A DNA stretch of 60,000 bases from Nymphaea colorata (Eukaryota > Streptophyta > Magnoliopsida > Nymphaeales > Nymphaeaceae): the NCBI RefSeq assembly GCF_008831285.2, contig NC_045144.1, positions 7,851,886 through 7,911,885 of the forward strand. Direction: 5' to 3'. Each line of letters begins with the position of its first letter. Position 1 is the first letter of the stretch. A program made the translations under genes and the position numbers. Below the pieces are notes generated by a model, which was given only the letters and a program-made list of their open reading frames with translations, made no database searches and was not told the DNA's origin. Positions 10,874-23,949 of this stretch are shown in pieces.

Positions 10874-13631
10874 ATGGACGCAGAGTCAAACCCCGATCCT
10901 CCCAGAAACGGCCCTGGTGGTGATCACCTGGAGCTTTCGTCGTCTTCCTCAGCCGCCGCCGCCGGCGGAGCTGGCGGCAGAGGGGCGGAAGGGACGCCGG
11001 GAGGCGGCGCGGGGTCCAGCACGGCGAGGTACAAAACGATGTCTCCGGCGAGCCTGCCGATCGCGCGCTCCCCCTGCTTGACGATCCCTCCGGGTCTAAG
11101 CCCCACCACACTGCTTGAGTCGCCCGTCCTCCTCTCCAACATTCCGGTATGGTGTTCCCCTTGTCAGATTCCTCTCTGGTCGGTTGGTTTGTTGATGTTG
11201 GGTGAGAATGCGAAACCTCGCTTGAACTCCTTTTGGAAGATTATGCAAAAAATTTCCCTTTGAAGCTGCGAAAGGTTGATCATTTTTGGGGGAAATTTGC
11301 GAATGCGCTGGAGATGGAGGCATGGATAACAGTGCGGGAGCACGAATGATAAATTTTTAGTTCTTCTTTTAGTCAGATCGTTTCTTCTGGTCCTGGATAT
11401 GCTCTCTTCTGATTTTTGGTAGTAGATGAGTAACGTATTGGAGAAAGATGGTTAAAAACCCTAAAGGGAAGAATTTTGATAAGGGAGTGAAGTTTTTTGA
11501 CCTTTAGCTTAAAATGTTGAAAGTTGGAGCGAATCTCGAGTAGAACACCAGCTTAGATGCTCTCATTAGTTGGATGGAGGCACATGTCCAGTTAACTGTT
11601 ATGATTGTGGTATTTGGCGAAATTTAGTCTGTATTTGGCGAGAAATTTCGTATTTTCTTCCGTAGAGCTGTTTTCAATTTTTGTTCGTCATTAGTTATTA
11701 CTTGGTTTTGGTTGGTCTTCAGATTGGGTGAAGTGAATCGCGTGTTGAAGTCATATGATGATGAATCTCATGCTTCCCAGAATAAAATTGGTTCTGACGT
11801 TAAATGATTGTAGTACGAGATAATGAGATTTGATGTGATTTTGGTTCTTTTGGCAGCTTTATGCTGTTCGATTTTGGAATTTCTTTACACTGTCACTTTT
11901 TTAGGGGTTTTGATCTTGTAAAGTTAGCCTTCCGAAAACGTGTGGTGGGGAATCTGTCCGTGATATATGAGATATCTTAGAGAATATTTATCTATAGTTC
12001 TCATCTCTTTTCTCAGTTGGATTTGTCCCCGGAGTTATTATGTTGTCCTTTTTTATCATTTTGGTTTTTATCTCTTTTGCTTGAAGGTTTGTGAAATGTG
12101 TAAATGGTATGTCAAGTTCCAAGAGTGGGGCAAAAGGTAAAATGAACAAGGCGACCATGAGACATAGCATGCCTTAGAATTTCCCAACGGTTCCAAGTCC
12201 CAACAGGAACTCACCCTTCTCCCACAAGAGTTCTCGAATTGGCTATAGTTCTTTTAGTCATTCTATACAAGCCACCCCTTTTGACTTCGAGTTGGTTACA
12301 CTGTTCTTTAATCATCCTCTACAAGCTATCCTTTTTGAGTGATTTTAGAGTCATGGAACTGAATCAACCAATCGTGAAGAGTTCTGTTCTTCTTAGTCTG
12401 TGTCATGAAGCACCGTAAGCTTGCGACTTCTTAGGAATTTTTAAAGTAGAAGTTCATGGGAAGTCAGATAAGGGATACTGACTGCATTAAAGCTGTCGGA
12501 TTTGGATATCCATTGAATGATATAATCCATCTGCTATGTATTATGGGGAAGTATGTAATGGAAGCAGTGTTAACATGGCCAATGATGAGGGTAATAAATG
12601 CTTTCAGGTTTGTCATCTTCTCTGCCGACTGATTTAGTGGTGTACTACATAGCTGTTACACTATTATCAGGGTTCCTGAATGCCTCCAAGACCTTATAAC
12701 TAAGCAAATCCAAACAAAGTTCAAGGCTTCAAGCTGTATAATAGCAACCTCTCCTTGTCTGCTAACAGGCAAGGGTTGTGCAGTAAGAGGAAACTTGATG
12801 TCAGAGCAGGAATGCTTGTTATTTTATGGTTCCGGTGTCTTGATGGTTCCTAGAAGTTCACAATCAGAACTATCAGCTAATGTGTGCCCTTAAAATCAGG
12901 TCATTATATTGGTATATGTGGTATATTTAAGTAAGATTCTTTGGCACAATCCTACAGGCTTGTGTTTCACTCAAACAAGTGAAATCTAGGTTCATCAGAA
13001 TTGTCAACTAGGGTATTCATGCACAGGAAAATGACTTCCTTTTTTACTTGCAATTGCTAGGTTATTCGCTTAAAATTTTAAAACTTAATTATTTTTCTGA
13101 AAGTTCTTTCTCATTTTTTCCTTTCTCGGAATAGGATAGAGGTGTTCAATAGTTCTATTTTCAGCAGAGTTCCAGTTATTTTTCAGCTGTTTATTGCAAT
13201 CAAAAAATTGGAAAGTGAAAAGACCTTTATGGCTAGTTTTCTTTGGATTAAAATTCCTTGATGGTTGCTTAACTTAGTTATTATTTTAGTAATTCCAGCT
13301 TGTCTAAATTAACATCTCTGGAAAAGGCAGCTACTGCAGTTCTATGTTCATGTTTGTATTGTATAGACCTAAACATTTATAATGCATGTGGATGATACTA
13401 AAAGTTAGCTAGATTTAGCATTAAAACAAGTTTCAAAGGTTTGTTTTGGTGTAAAGGCCAGGTTTCTGACATGGTTTCAGCTTGTCAAATTCAGACTTAT
13501 AGAATTGCACTTCCTTTGGTTTTCTTCAAAACAAAACTCCTTTACCCCTCTATATGACATGAATAAAGCAGCAATTTGTTGCGTCCCTGTAGACTTGTCT
13601 TGACATGGGTTCATGGATATGTCTGAATTCC

Positions 13632-13675
<44 letters not shown>

Positions 13676-16600
13676 CTCTTGAATCACCACTTTATTTCTA
13701 TGACAAGTGTGCTTATTATTTTGTTATTTGTTGTTACTTGGAATTGACACATGCTGAATGTACCATGTCAATTTGCATGATGTAGCTTGCAGAGCCCTCT
13801 CCAACTACGGGGACCTTCTCATTTCGTCCATGCAATGCTGGTTTCAATTCTGGCCTTGTATCTAATGCATTTTCTTCCTCATGGAATGTCTCCAAGAAGC
13901 ACTATCTTGGTGATGGCAGTGGCCCCGGAAGTTTTGTGTTTAAACCACGTGAAGAAGCAAGTTCCAGTGTGGGTGCCCTTGTAAGTACTGTATGTACTTT
14001 TTTCTGGTTGTGTGTCATTCTTTGGAAAAAAAAAGTTGATTTTCTCTTTCCAGTGATTGTAAAGCTCATTGGTTTGTGACATCACATTCATGATGACAGT
14101 CTGATGACTATATTACTTCCTTTTAAGATAGAATTATGTTCGCCAATTTTGTGGTTTCTAGGAGTTTGTTTCTTGCATAATACATATCAATGCTTCACTT
14201 GAGCTATTGTCAACTGGTCTTAGAAAATAACATATTAATAATTAATGCATAATTTTTTCGTCTTTGTTGTGATGCACGAATTTGTTCTTGCATATCATAA
14301 CCATACCATTTCTCCTATTGGAAGTTTAACAGTGGAACAAGAGGTTGAATATTAAACTGTGATAGTATTTTATGTGTTTGCCTTTTTTTATGTGCTAAAG
14401 AAAGTTATAGGTTCGAGTATTAGCTTATGCTATTGATTATCTTAGAAGTTTGGGAATGGGCATCAGTGGCAGCAGTGAGTTTTTTTGTTCATTAGAACCC
14501 CATTCCATCAGTTGAGGGCCAAAGTGGCAAAAAGTGGGGATCAAGAGGAATTTGGCATCTTCAAGTCTCTCATATATATGGATTTGAATGCCTTTGAATA
14601 AGCTGATGATTGGCATATCCAATAACTGACACCTGATTTGCATTGGTTAACATTGTTGCTCGCAAATCATTAGTCCACCTTGAACTTTTAGGAAGAAGTA
14701 ATCTGTTGAGTTGACAGTGTTTTGCTGCTCCTAAGCTGTCCAAAAAGGAGAATGCATGGCTGGAAGTGGTGGTGCTTGGCCATGTCGTAGTTGTGAAATC
14801 CACTTTTACCTATTCCATGATTTCTCGTGTCATGGGATACATGTCATCCCTAACTACAGGTCCCAAAACAGAACCTTCTTATGTTCAACAAGATGATGAA
14901 CTATTAAACAATTTTCCAGGATGGTTAAGAGTCCTTCAGCACAACAGTGTGCAAAATGATGTAATACCCTGTCCATCTATTATGTGGGCCCTAAAAAACC
15001 AAAACTAGTCAAATTCAAATCTCAAACCTTAGCCTTAAAATCTCTAGTAGGTCAGCATCAAGACCATCCTTATTTTAGTCACATTTGATGTTTTTATTGT
15101 CAGTATGAACAAAAATTAGTAATTATGATGCCTATGATGATGATGGCGAAAAATTTATGTTATTGATGCGATTTTTAAGTTTTTTGTCTTTTCTTTTTCT
15201 TTAAAAAAAATGAAATTGCTTATATTTATGATGTAGACACGAGCTATTTCTTAAATTAGGTGCATTTGCTCATATTCATATGCAATTTTAGACCAAAGGA
15301 TGTAGAGAAACATTATCAATGTGTTTAGCTACTTCGTATAAGTCAGCAAAGCTGAAATGGAATGCTAACATTTACACTACAAATTTCCAACTAGCTTGTG
15401 GCTGAATACATTACACAGTTTCTAAAAAATGGAATATGGGTAAAAGAGGAATTGTTTTTGTTCGTATATAAACTCAAACACTTCCTTGGGAATTGGGATG
15501 GTCACTGGCTTCCTCCGTGTTAATGATGACAACTAGGAAGACTCATGTATATTGCCCTCTTTTCATAGTCAGAATTAGCTGACACACTTGTGCACATTTT
15601 GTTTGCTGCTTCAGCTTTTGGTCCATCAGACAGTAACACAGATGTACACAGGAAAGTTTGTATGGTTTCTTTCTCTTTTTCCATGGTTTTCTTTCTTTCC
15701 TTTTATTGCCAACCTGGAGTATACCCAGCTTAACTTACACAAGAAACTAGTGACAATTGTTTATTCATACATTCATAGATGTCATGACGGGCACTAATCC
15801 ATTGTTGGAAAGCATTTCGTTGTTAATATTTATACGACTGCTTAACCCTTAAAGGAGTTGTGACTGATTTGCAAGGTTAATACAGATTATTATGGCTAGA
15901 ACGTGCAAATCTGATCCTGAGAGTTGACCACATACTGCTTTATCAGAACTCAGAAGTAGAACTGCAGTTTCTTCTTGCTGAATTCCATCTCATTGGTTTT
16001 GGACATGAATATGACAATTGTTTTTTGAATAAATCAAAGAAAAATGTTCGAGTTAAACTCTGTTCTTCAGTTTCTCCTGGAAACATCTCAAACTTCAGAT
16101 TTTCAGTTTCTCCTGGAACCTAGAGACATTGCATCATTGAAGCAAATACAATTGCATCGTGCTAGGACTACCATGCTGTATTTATGTATATATTAATTAT
16201 TAAAGTAATGAGAAACTAAAATCAACTAAAATTGGTGCTTGATAAGTGATTACTATATGGACAGGACGGGTGTGTGTTTATCAAATATGTAAGCATGTTA
16301 CCAAAAAAGGATGAGTATATATTTATCATTTAGTATATGAAAAATGCTTTTGCATATTTGGTTGTCAAGTACTATTTTTCCTCTGCATCTACCTTGTGTT
16401 TACAATTTAAACATTGTTTTATTACCCTTTGTAGGCTGTTGTCAACTCGAATCCAGAAAAAAATCAAAATTTTGGGCAATGTCAAGGATACTCTGAGCCA
16501 CAAGCATCCATAAAGATTGAGGCAATGGCTGTCTCTGCTAAGGATCTTTCCCTTTCTGTTGCAACTTCTGAGGCACCTGCATGTGGTGCTGCGTCAAATT

Positions 16601-19600
16601 CTATCACACCTGCCAATCCTTCATCTGATGAGTTAAATGTTAGAAGGGGCCCTGACGCCGAGACTCAACATGTATCCCTAGACCAGAAAGGTGCTCCTTT
16701 GACAGTAGTTGAAAGGCCATCTGAGGATGGATACAATTGGCGCAAGTATGGGCAGAAGTTGGTTAAGGGAAGTGAGTTCCCACGGAGCTACTATAAATGT
16801 ACTCATCCAAACTGCCAAATGAAGAAAAAGCTGGAGCGAAACCATGAAGGGTTGGTTACCGCAATTATATACGAAGGGGTGCATGATCATCCTAAGCCTC
16901 AGCCAAGCCGGAGGCTAGCTGTTGGTGCTTCTGAAAATGCACATGGAGATGACAGATCAGATAGATCAACTAACATAGATGGTAATATGAGATTTAATTA
17001 ATAATCTGCTGTGGTTATGTACTTTCCCTATGTGTGCAGTCTTGCAGTTGTATGACCTGATCGTCTATTACAGATAAGTCACTGAATGCCATTGGTCAGG
17101 CATGTAATCAGTTAGAATCAAATGGAACTCCGGAATTGTCCTCTGTATCTGTAAGTGATGATGATGAAGACGTTGATGGATCTGGTGCTCACCGAGACAG
17201 GAATGATGAGGCTGATGAAGATGATCCTGAAGCAAAACGCAGGTCTTGTATCATTTTAAAGCTCTGATTCTAATTAATTTACTACTGAGATTGTGCCAAT
17301 CAATCTGATGCTCAAGTTTATTTCAAGCAGAAAACTGGAGACTGTGGCCATGGATAGTACAATAACTACTAGAACAACTCGAGAGCCACGTGTTGTTGTA
17401 CAGACACTGAGTGAAGTTGATATCCTTGATGATGGGTACAGGTGGCGTAAATATGGTCAGAAAGTGGTGAAAGGAAATCCTAATCCAAGGTTGGTCTTGG
17501 TTTGCTTCATTATATATGGCTTAGCAAGTGTACGGAATGATAAACATAAAACTTTTTGTCATGATGATGTGATGTTACAATGCTGCTGCTATGTACAACA
17601 AAATAAATTTTTACAACCATATGTTTTTGACTTTCTTGTTTTGAAGAGATTGCATGTATCATTCTTGGTGGTAGTTAAAGTAGGTACGTCTGCTTATCTG
17701 TATAATTTATAGGTATGATATCTTATTTTCTTTGGGGATGCTTGTCTGAAATTTCATGTAGAATTTCTTGAGTTGCAACTGCATGAGATCAGCACTATTC
17801 TTATGTATGCTTAATATCTGTACATATGAATAGTATTTGAGCAATCTTAGAGATGGTTTTTGCGCTAGATCTTGTGTGGTCAAATTAGAAATTAGTTGAA
17901 CACTCAGCCTAGTTGCTGCTCAGCTAACCAGTCATTGGCCTTGAAGCCAGTAAGGCTCTTTTTTTAGGCTTGGCAGCTGATGCGATGATTCGTGCGCATT
18001 GACAAATTAATTATTGGCCAGGTAGTCCGTGATTGGTAACTACAACAGAGCATTTTTTCCCCTCTATTTTTAAGGATAATTTGGAAGTTAACTTTTTTAA
18101 GGACAAATGAGACGATTGGTTTTTGGTACACATTGACAAACTAATTGTTGGCCAGCTAGTCCGTGGTAGGTAACTAGAAAAGAGCATTTTTTTCCCTTTT
18201 ATTTTTAAGGATAATTTTGGAAGTTAACTTTTTTAAGAACAACTTTCTGTTGATACGGATGGTTGGAAGAAAAGAAGAAGAAAAAGAAAAAAGAGCATTT
18301 TTTTGGTTGTCTAGTATTATTAGTTCATTACATTATTTTCTTTTTCTCTCAACTGTCAATATCGAAAAAGTCAAATGCCAAAGATCGTTCCTGATGGATT
18401 TAACAACTAAGGGTCTGACACCTACTCATTAGTCTATTACTGTGTATGTGTGTGTGTGCGTGTCAATTGTTTAGTCTATTACTCTTAGGGCTTGTCCAAC
18501 TAATATGATGGGGTTTAGGTGTATGGGTGTGTTTATGTCTTCTCTTCAATGACTTGAATCCACTCATTCTGTCATTCATTGGTGTTCACGTCATGAGCAT
18601 ATGGTTGTGGCTGATCACCTATTTATCACAACATCTAAACCTTCTTAGCATATTGCTATTGATGCACTCGCTCATCGGCTTCTTGCATCATCCACTATTC
18701 CCATATTTCCTGCTAATTCATCTGGTCTTTATGCCACTGTTCTGTCCTATGTTGCAATCTGTGAGTTCATGCCACAAAGTGGGTTAGCATATGATCCTGA
18801 GATTGTGAGGGCAAAGTCGCTTTGCCTACTCTGCTTACTAGCTATAAGTTGGCATGCTCCCTTTCAGTTGTTATTGTGTGTTCAGAACTGGAAACAATCT
18901 ACTATTTCTCCTTGTCATATGGCTTAGAAAGATAATTAGTGACTAGAATTTCAATTAGTGAAGTATTCTGATAACCTTATCTGGCTTAATGCCTTTTTTT
19001 CGTCAAACTACTGGGATTTCTTTTTTTTTTTTTTTCTTGATTTAAATTCGATTACTGCATTCACAAAAGTGAACTACTTGGAACTCACCCATATTTACCA
19101 AATGCCTGTCACTTGAGGATGTAAACTTTTGTTGCATGTTGGGCTCTAGCTTGTCAGATTTAATTCATAATTGATCATCTTGAAGTTGGATGAACTATGT
19201 CTTCGTGCTTCCGTAAGAGCAAAGCAGAACCAATGAAGTGCTGTTGTTTTTTCATCAATGCTTTACTGTTGGCAGGAGTTACTACAAATGCACCAATGCT
19301 GGATGCCCTGTTAGGAAGCATGTGGAGAGAGCCTCGCATGACCCAAAGTCTGTTATTACAACATACGAAGGAAAACATAATCATGATGTACCCACTTCCA
19401 GTTCCACCAACCGTGAAACATCTGCACCAATGGCAGTGCAGAACCTCAGTCCTCTCAATACCAATATGCAGGTGTCTCTGAATCCTGTTATGCTAATGCC
19501 ACCTAATCAGATTGAGGTTAACAGGGCAGTACCTTATTCTAGAGGACCTGATGCAGTTAGTCTGGATCTTGGTGTGGGGATCAGTCAAGCTGCTGAAAAC

Positions 19601-19894
19601 AGTTCCCTTCACAAGCAGAATCAAGCAGAAGCGGACAGCATGTTGAGACAGGTCCATGGTGGCAATGTTCCCAGTTCAGGGATCAACTGTCCAGTTCAAT
19701 CTGCTGGGATTTTACCTTTTTATGGGAATGGAATTATGGGCAACCGACCTGATCATTACAGAGTTAAAGAAGAAGAGGGCCAAAATTTCAACTTCGATGT
19801 GATGTCATCGTTGAACAATTTCCATCGTAGCACTGGCAGATTTATGTTGGGGTCCGAAGTAGATGCATCTCATGCTCAACAGTTCACAAGATAA
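10874..19894 (+). CDS. Group I WRKY transcription factor (WRKY20/WRKY2-like), six exons, 653 aa
   Basis: Nuclear DNA-binding regulator of W-box (TTGACY) promoters. Exons: 10874-11146, 13786-13980, 16435-16981, 17074-17242, 17331-17489 and 19276-19894; all joins keep frame and give 1962 nt including TAA. The start is the first ATG after the CT-rich leader, giving [10 protein letters not shown]. Residues about 55-90 carry the Pro-directed phosphosite region [20 protein letters not shown]. The N-terminal WRKY domain has WRKYGQK with Trp at about 258, then C-x4-C and HDH zinc ligands. An acidic stretch ([11 protein letters not shown]) is followed by EAKRRKLE, a likely NLS. The C-terminal, DNA-binding WRKYGQK has Trp at about 433 and ligands C-x4-C...HNH. 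The intron inside the C-terminal domain after PNPR (17490-19275) is the conserved R-type intron of this family. The conserved [19 protein letters not shown] block favours WRKY20 over WRKY33 or WRKY3/4. Length is somewhat above the usual 500-600. No disruption seen. Confidence 0.93.
11147..13785 (+). other. WRKY intron 1 (2.6 kb) with (CT)n(GT)n microsatellite
   Basis: Bounded by ccg/gtatgg and atgtag/ctt. Mostly unique-looking AT-rich sequence. The compound tract (CT)n(GT)n at 13630-13677 lies near its 3' end. No nested gene is supported. Confidence 0.75.
13981..16434 (+). other. WRKY intron 2 (2.45 kb)
   Basis: Bounded by ctt/gtaagt and ttgtag/gct. Contains scattered open frames without similarity and a T-rich stretch near 15175-15200. 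I see no repeat with clear ends and no nested gene. Confidence 0.75.
17998..18243. repeat. Tandem duplication inside WRKY intron 5, two units, period 133 bp
   Basis: Unit one (17998-18106) and unit two (18131-18243) share 'cattgacaaa', 'attattggccaggtagtccg' versus 'attgttggccagctagtccg', 'ggtaacta', 'agagcatttttt' and 'ggaagttaacttttttaag'. By eye about 88-90% identical. It enlarges the conserved intron in the C-terminal WRKY domain and carries no coding sequence. Confidence 0.85.
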
Positions 19895-20540
19895 CCCAGT
19901 TTTGTCATGGTTTCTTACTGAGGTGATCCCCACGGTCGGAGATTCTGCTAGAGTTCTTTCTTCCAGGGAAAATAAAGGCAAAAATGGTGTATCTCTTGTT
20001 GTAATATAGCTTCCGCAGAAAGCTGTAGTTTATGTTGTTGGACTACAAAATTGTTGTTAGCAGCAGCGCTTTTGGGCTCAAAAGGCCCGTATATAAAATC
20101 ATGCTGCGGTTTTAGTGGGGAAATCCGCTTTCTATTTTTTGCTGCTTTCTCTTAGCCGAACTGATTCTTTCCCAACTCGAAGCCCAGAATGCTTTCCCTT
20201 TGGCAGGTTCTCTGTGCAACTTTAACAAGGTGGACTCGGTGCAAGTAGGTGTTTGATTCGAAATCAAATGCAGATGCTGTATATTCTTGAATATTATCAG
20301 ATTGTTGGTTGGATTTTCATAAACCATCGAATGGGCTGATTCTTAAATTTTCCCTTTGGAGTTTGGTGAAGAAAAAATCAACAAAGCTGAGAACTTCAAA
20401 AGCAACCGTGTTCGATCCTTCCCTTTTTTCTTTCGTTTAATATCTCGATCATATTTCAAGTATGACATATATAAGAAATATCAGGATTTTGGTTGGGACT
20501 TCATTTATTTCTAGTAGTTAAGAACAAAGCATGAATGCGT
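19895..20540 (+). other. WRKY 3' UTR and flank
   Basis: AT-rich sequence following the TAA at 19892-19894. 'aataaagg' at 19970 and 'atataaaatcatg' at 20091 are possible near-upstream polyadenylation elements. No gene or defined repeat recognised. Confidence 0.4.
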
Positions 20541-21085
20541 CTTGAATGTTAGTAGGTCTCTCGTTGCACCAAATTATTCAACCCAAGCTATTTCCCAAGT
20601 TTGCAACAGGGTTTCAAACAGAACCCATGGATCTACAGACTGCCAAGGGCAGGATTCCTGAAGCTGATATTAATGATGTACAATCAGCAGATAATATTTG
20701 GTTTAATAAAATATATGGAGCTAATGAGGCGAACTCTGTTTCTCGTTAATTTTTTAAAATCTTTGCAAAGTAAAAGGTCAGAAGTGGTTCACACAAATTA
20801 TTAGTAGCAAACGTTTTTGGTTCATGTGATTCTAATATTTTAGTAGGTTTTGATGGCAAACGGTAGATACACGATACTTTAGTTGATAGGTGTGTGGTTC
20901 CCTACTCACGTCTCTAAGCTGCCCTGGATCACAGGACAAGAGGAAAGGAGAAGGGGCTCCTTGGCCATGCCCATCTATTGGTTTTCTTCCTCTAGATTAC
21001 CGATTTGACTATGGTACCATTTATTTGGATCTGGTAAGTAAAGTTGAGATCGTATTGCTAAGCATATTTGTATTCCCTATGCATA
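20541..21085. other. Unassigned spacer with short open frames
   Basis: Two short plus-strand frames (20546-20749, 67 codons; 20890-21126, 78 codons) have a protein-like look, for example DLQTAKGRIPEADINDVQSAD. The second is followed by a donor-like 'ctg/gtaagt' at 21032. I recognise no family, cannot join them convincingly, and do not call a gene; a decayed exon pair is possible. Confidence 0.3.
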
Positions 21086-21600
21086 GGGATGTCAACATAT
21101 CTGATTTGAATCTCATATCCGATTGAACCAATCCCAACAAATCAGACATGACAAAAATTTTAATATCAGATTAAAAAACCAGATCGGATTCGGGTTTAAA
21201 AAATAACATCAAATCGGATTCGATATAGATTTTGGATAGGATTTATTTTTAGACAAATATCCTTATATTTAATGCTCTTACATTTTGAAAATTGGCAGAA
21301 CTCGGTTCAAAATTAGTATTCGGATATGAATATAAAATCGGATTTGGATTGTGAAATTGGTTTTCGGATTCAGATCTGACTTTGCTTTATTCATATTCAA
21401 ATCCAAATTTGAATCCAAATATGTGAATATTCGAAAAAACAGATATGATTAAGGCAAAATTCATATTCGGATAGAACTGACACTTGTCAGATCCAAATCC
21501 GATTTTTAAAAATAGGATCTGAATCTAATAACAAATGTGGATCTCATTACATAGGATTAGATTGAATTCGGTAAAGTGCAGATCCAGGCCAAATCAGAAC
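21086..21600. repeat. 'TAGGGATGTCAA' dispersed repeat, AT-rich
   Basis: Starts 'tagggatgtcaacatatctg' and is filled with 'aaatcggattcg', 'gatttggattgtg' and 'ccaaatccgattt' words in both orientations. The same head and internal wording occur at 58624-58860 and, more decayed, at 5990-6060 and 8312-8460. The TAGGGATG end suggests a non-autonomous hAT-like element; this is inference from terminal sequence. Confidence 0.5.
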
Positions 21601-22761
21601 CGCTTAGTTTCCTAAACTCCAAACAAAATAACATTAGACAAGGTCGGCCAGTGAATAGGCCCTCAAGTAGAAAGCACGATTGGTCACAGGTTACTTTAGA
21701 CATCCAACCTGAAATCCATGATTATTATTAGGCCGTATTTGATAGCTTCGGATTTCAAATCTGCGACTAAATTTCGATTTCAAATCTTAGACGGGGATGA
21801 AACTATGTCCTCATATTTATAATTTTAAAAAAGGATAAAATAATTGAAAAAAAAAATCCTTAAAGATGGTGTAAATTTACACACATCAGTCCCATTTTGG
21901 ACGTTTCCTTTCACAGTTCTAATTTTTTGTTTTCTTGACCTTTTGTGAGCAACTTTTCTCACCATTATCGACCCAAAACATCTTCAAACATTTATTATAT
22001 ACATAAAATAAATGGTAGAAGATAAAAAATATCAAGCACAACAAGCTTTTGTTTGTATAAAAGGACAAGATGGGTACACTGGAGAAGAATTTGCAAGGAC
22101 AAGTCAGGTACAATTGAGAATAGTTTTCAAACACCCTTAGAAATTCAAAGAAGAAGGGTGAAGTAGGTCCAAAACATTAAAAAGGAACAAAGGTGTCTTA
22201 AAAGGTCCAAAATAGAAAGTCTAGCCTTGTTGGTAGGAGGAAAAGATAAAAAAAAAACTATTCATATATATATATAATGGAGATTTACTTTTTCTGATTG
22301 ATACAACCATTTAATTAGGACTGTTCCATTTAAATTGATGGATAGTCGAGAAAAAATGTGATAGGTATTTTTGTCATATATTATTAATTTATATTTTTTT
22401 TCTTTATTTTCCTCTCAACCATCCATCTGTTCGGGAGAATGGCTGGTTGATAATTAGAGTCATCGGTTTTATTGACTATATATATGCACATGAATGCAGT
22501 CTCATTAAGGTTGTCATTTGCTTTTCTTTATATAAAGAAGAATCAAATATACCAGTTGCCAATACTCTTAGATGGCTAAAAATTGACAAAAATTATTTAT
22601 GAAAGAATGCTAGATATTATCAATAACTAAGAATTATAACTCCGTTGTTAAAAATACCATAAACTTTTGCTAAAAACACTATAAACCATTGCTAATATTT
22701 TTACAACTATTTTATAACAGTGAACTTTTATTCTTGTCCATCCATCTTATCCAACTACATC

Positions 22762-22793
<32 letters not shown>

Positions 22794-23600
22794 GAGAGAA
22801 TTGAAAAATATCTACCTACCTTTGTAGTGGAAGGTTTCTAATTTAGTATTACTGAAAACCGTTGGAAAACATGCATTAACATGACACTTATAAAAAAAAA
22901 AGAAAGAGACAACCACCCGGCAGTAAAGATAATCGGCCGTTATATATATATATACATTTAAACAGGCGAAAGGGTGAGAATAAATTAAATCAACGTTGAA
23001 AGTACCAAACCATGGGTAGGTAGGATTGCAAAGGAGTCCAAGCCAATTTAAAGCAAATCGGTCGGTTGACAATTAAATTAGCTATAGATTGACAAAAAAG
23101 AAAGGTATAAAAATATTTAAAAATATAAAAATAGCGTGCTGACCTCGATAGTATAAGACGTTGCTCCGCCACCCTTTATCCGCCCATAGTCTAATCAAAT
23201 TTCCTCATCCCTTGCTAGAGCTAGAAATTTTAGTCGAAGGGCACCGATAAGTCTCCGAATTAATGAAATAGGTGCTCGCATGACACTGACATAAGTCTAG
23301 TATGGACATCAAACACGGCCGGGTTTAATTTGTCACCATAAAAGATTTCAAAGGCCGGCATGAACAGTAGCCTACACTAATCACACTGCAGTCAGCATCT
23401 CTGCAACTGAGATACCAAAAGTAGGTTTAGTGTTTAAAGGAGATAGAAAAGGATGAAAGCGGCAAAGTTAGTCAATGGTTCTGAGTTTCGTGAATGTCAA
23501 ACTTTTACAAAAGATGAAACAAGTATGAGCCCCAAGAACATAATTATTAATCAACGGTTTTACACAAGGGACAAAGTCTCTTATACCAAAGAAATAATGG
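21601..23600. other. AT-rich spacer with short microsatellites
   Basis: Contains (TA)n at 22265-22276 and 22941-22954, a (GT)n(TA)n tract at 22761-22793, and T- or A-rich stretches. 'taggccgtatttgatagcttcgg' at 21730 resembles a MITE terminus of the common GTTTGG type but no partner end was found. No gene supported. Confidence 0.5.
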
Positions 23601-23610
23601 TACATGAAGA

Positions 23611-23766
23611 CAGGGGCGGAGGAGGGGGGGTTCGCCTGGGCCATGGCCCGGGGGTGAGTGCAGGATTTTTTTTTTTATATTGAAAAATTCAAATTTTTTT
23701 AGTTTGATTCGACCCATCACTTCTCTTGGCTCGACCCGCTCTTAAAAAAATTCTAGCTCCGCCCAC
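23611..23766. mobile_element. Short TIR-like element, 'CAGGGGCGGAG ... CTCCGCCC'
   Basis: Begins 'caggggcggagg' and ends 'ctagctccgcccac', giving an imperfect 8-10 bp inverted terminal match around about 155 bp. The interior has a T-run, 'ttcaaatttttttagtttga' and 'cgacccgctctt'. Related wording sits at 24180-24345, 33460-33600 and 55739-55940. CAGGGGCGGA ends are frequent on plant hAT-like non-autonomous elements. No convincing 8-bp target duplication is visible. Confidence 0.4.
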
Positions 23767-23949
23767 ATGCGCCCAATCACCCCTTTACCTTTAATAACAC
23801 GGTGGAAAAGGTGGAAAAGCTAGTCATTCTTCCTTCTTAAATGTAAAGTGCATCGGATCCACTAAAGTTTCTACTTATAAACAATTGAACACATCATATG
23901 GTGGTCTCGTACTTATCCTTGATCAGTATTTGACAGGAAGGTTCTTCAT

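Noticed and set aside
14437-15008. Open frames inside WRKY intron 2
   Set aside because: Short, on both strands, no similarity, and lying within a well-defined intron.
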